The notes under the pieces are model-generated. The model worked only from the letters and a program-made list of their open reading frames with translations. It did not search any database and was not told the origin of the DNA. Shown here piece by piece: positions 62,994-64,000 of a stretch of 64,000 bases of DNA. Location: NCBI GenBank assembly GCA_035650355.1, contig DASRHT010000007.1, forward strand, positions 1-64,000, read 5' to 3'. Numbering within the stretch: the first letter of the stretch is position 1; each line of letters opens with the position of its first letter. A program made the translations under genes and the position numbers. This stretch comes from DASRHT01 sp035650355. Lineage in GTDB: Bacteria; Chloroflexota; Ktedonobacteria; Ktedonobacterales; Ktedonobacteraceae.

Positions 62994-63530
62994 ATGGTCC
63001 GGGTGGAAGCCAGAGAAACATCCTGGTCTTTTGAACAAATTTACGACGAATATAAGACGCCTATTTATAATTATGTCTATCACCTGGTAGGTGATCGCGA
63101 ACAGGCTGATGATTTAACACAAGATACTTTTTTAAAAGCGTTTCGCGCACTACCAAAAATGGATGCGAATCTGAAGTTATCGGCGTGGCTCTATCGCATT
63201 GCGACCAATACAGCGTATGATGCGCTTCGTCGTCGCAAGCTCATTGCCTGGTTGCCCTGGCAAGACCTTGATCATGAACCTGCCGATGTTGAGAGCGCGG
63301 ACCCGCAGGAAATTTATGGTACGACCGAGCTGGTACGCGCAGCCCTTCGTCGCATGCCCCAGCAATACAGGGCGGCATTACTCCTGTACACCCAGGAGGG
63401 ATTTTCCTACAGCGAAATTGCCCGCTCCCTGAATATTGCAGAGAGTGGTGTCAAGATGTATCTTTCGCGCGCACGTCAATCGTTTCGAGAACATTATCGG
63501 TCCCTGGAGCAGGGAGGAGGCGCAAAATGA
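62994..63530 (+). CDS. ECF-type RNA polymerase sigma factor
   Basis: A 178-aa sigma factor, shorter than the relative at 50873. Region 2: IYNYVYHLVGDREQADDLTQDTFLKAFRAL and SAWLYRIATNTAYDALRRRKL. Region 4: LRRMPQQYRAALLLYTQEGFSYSEIARSLNIAESGVKMYLSRARQ. Its stop overlaps the anti-sigma start (ATGA), the same organisation as the earlier pair, so both are paralogous modules. Confidence 0.92.
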   Translation: MVRVEARETSWSFEQIYDEYKTPIYNYVYHLVGDREQADDLTQDTFLKAFRALPKMDANLKLSAWLYRIATNTAYDALRRRKLIAWLPWQDLDHEPADVESADPQEIYGTTELVRAALRRMPQQYRAALLLYTQEGFSYSEIARSLNIAESGVKMYLSRARQSFREHYRSLEQGGGAK

Positions 63531-64000
63531 ACTGCGAGCAGGTCAAGGAGCTGCTAAGTGCTTACCTTGACAATGCGCTCGCCCCGGAAGAATACGATGC
63601 AGTGACAATGCATCTGCGTAGTTGCCAGGAGTGTAGCCACGTTCTGGCCGACTTCCGCTATTTTGACGCACTCCTCTTCCAACTCCCCCGCGTCAGTCCC
63701 GATCCCGCATTGCGTGAACGCATCTTTTCCTCGCCAGAATACCTGGAACTGACGGGTACCTTCGGCTCCAGCAGTCGCAATGCGGATCGCACAATACAAC
63801 AGCCAGGAGCGTCGAATCCCAATCGTCCACACCTGGTCGCTCTACGGGGAGGGCGACAACCCTTTTCAGGAGTTCCAGCCTCTGCGGTGACACATACGCC
63901 GCGCCCGGGTGCTTACCCGCGCAACCGATACACGCCACAGGGCATGTCTTTTATCCGCTTTGTCATCGCCGCCACCCTGCTGCTGATGATTTGCCTGGGC
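63527..64000 (+). CDS. Anti-sigma factor (zf-HC2), partial at window end
   Basis: Only the first 158 residues are present. The zinc-finger is LRSCQECSHVLADFRYF with His upstream (VTMHLRSCQEC). A proline- and glycine-rich linker follows, and a membrane segment begins at the very end (FIRFVIAATLLLMICLG). ATG overlaps the sigma stop; GGAGGCG precedes it. The sensor part lies outside the window. Confidence 0.85.
   Translation, partial: MNCEQVKELLSAYLDNALAPEEYDAVTMHLRSCQECSHVLADFRYFDALLFQLPRVSPDPALRERIFSSPEYLELTGTFGSSSRNADRTIQQPGASNPNRPHLVALRGGRQPFSGVPASAVTHTPRPGAYPRNRYTPQGMSFIRFVIAATLLLMICLG

Noticed and set aside
1..64000. tRNA or rRNA genes
   Set aside because: Intergenic regions were read for TTCGA-type T-loops with acceptor stems; none was convincing.

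Overview
The window looks like chromosomal DNA from a Ktedonobacteria-type Chloroflexota. This is inferred from the combination of a mycofactocin locus, multi-domain fusions typical of large soil genomes (kinase-phosphatase, mutase-nucleotidyltransferase), repeated ECF sigma/anti-sigma pairs, frequent TTG/GTG starts behind strong Shine-Dalgarno sites, moderate GC, and many small palindromic repeats with GGGCAAG/CTTGCCC cores. No rRNA, tRNA, CRISPR array, phage module or transposase gene was seen.

Layout. 1-7 kb: a compact mycofactocin (Mft) locus. A mycofactocin-type short-chain dehydrogenase and the precursor mftA lie on the minus strand, diverging from mftB-mftC. The glycosyltransferase mftF converges on them and is preceded, 4 bp upstream, by a GxGYxYP-family protein. 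A Tat-exported NTF2-like protein follows. mftF carries an in-frame palindromic repeat. mftD and mftE are not in the window. 7-23 kb: transporters, an acyl-CoA ligase, regulators (a zinc-ribbon sigma factor, a Ser/Thr kinase-PP2C fusion, an ArsR regulator diverging from an MFS pump, an OmpR-type two-component pair), a rhodanese fusion and a 2-hydroxyacid dehydrogenase coupled to a 34-aa ORF. 22-32 kb: LL-DAP-type aminotransferase, DNA polymerase I, a small excisionase-like HTH protein followed by a GC-rich structured intergenic stretch, an epimerase-family protein with an altered active site, and a sugar nucleotidyltransferase/phosphomannomutase fusion. 32-34 kb: gene-poor, with two small proteins and a short independent transcription unit (strong promoter, 24-codon ORF, terminator). 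34-50 kb: housekeeping and biosynthesis (birA, greA, lysS, comF, ftsH, a VOC-CPBP fusion, argJ, argD, amidase, enoyl-CoA hydratase, holB, threonine synthase). 50-54 kb: ECF sigma plus membrane anti-sigma. 54-62.6 kb: acyl-CoA dehydrogenase and an S-adenosylmethionine cycle group: metK under a SAM-I riboswitch, S-adenosylhomocysteine hydrolase, and an operon of mtnA, an HD-domain protein and a PfkB kinase. 62.9-64 kb: a second ECF sigma/anti-sigma pair, cut by the window end.

How parts work together. The Mft genes should make, modify and use a peptide-derived redox cofactor. The 55-62 kb genes cover SAM synthesis, SAH removal and methylthioribose salvage, with a kinase that could consume adenosine. 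argJ and argD belong to arginine synthesis. Several small mobile repeats (MITE-like, some with target-site duplications) have inserted between genes, and one sits inside mftF.
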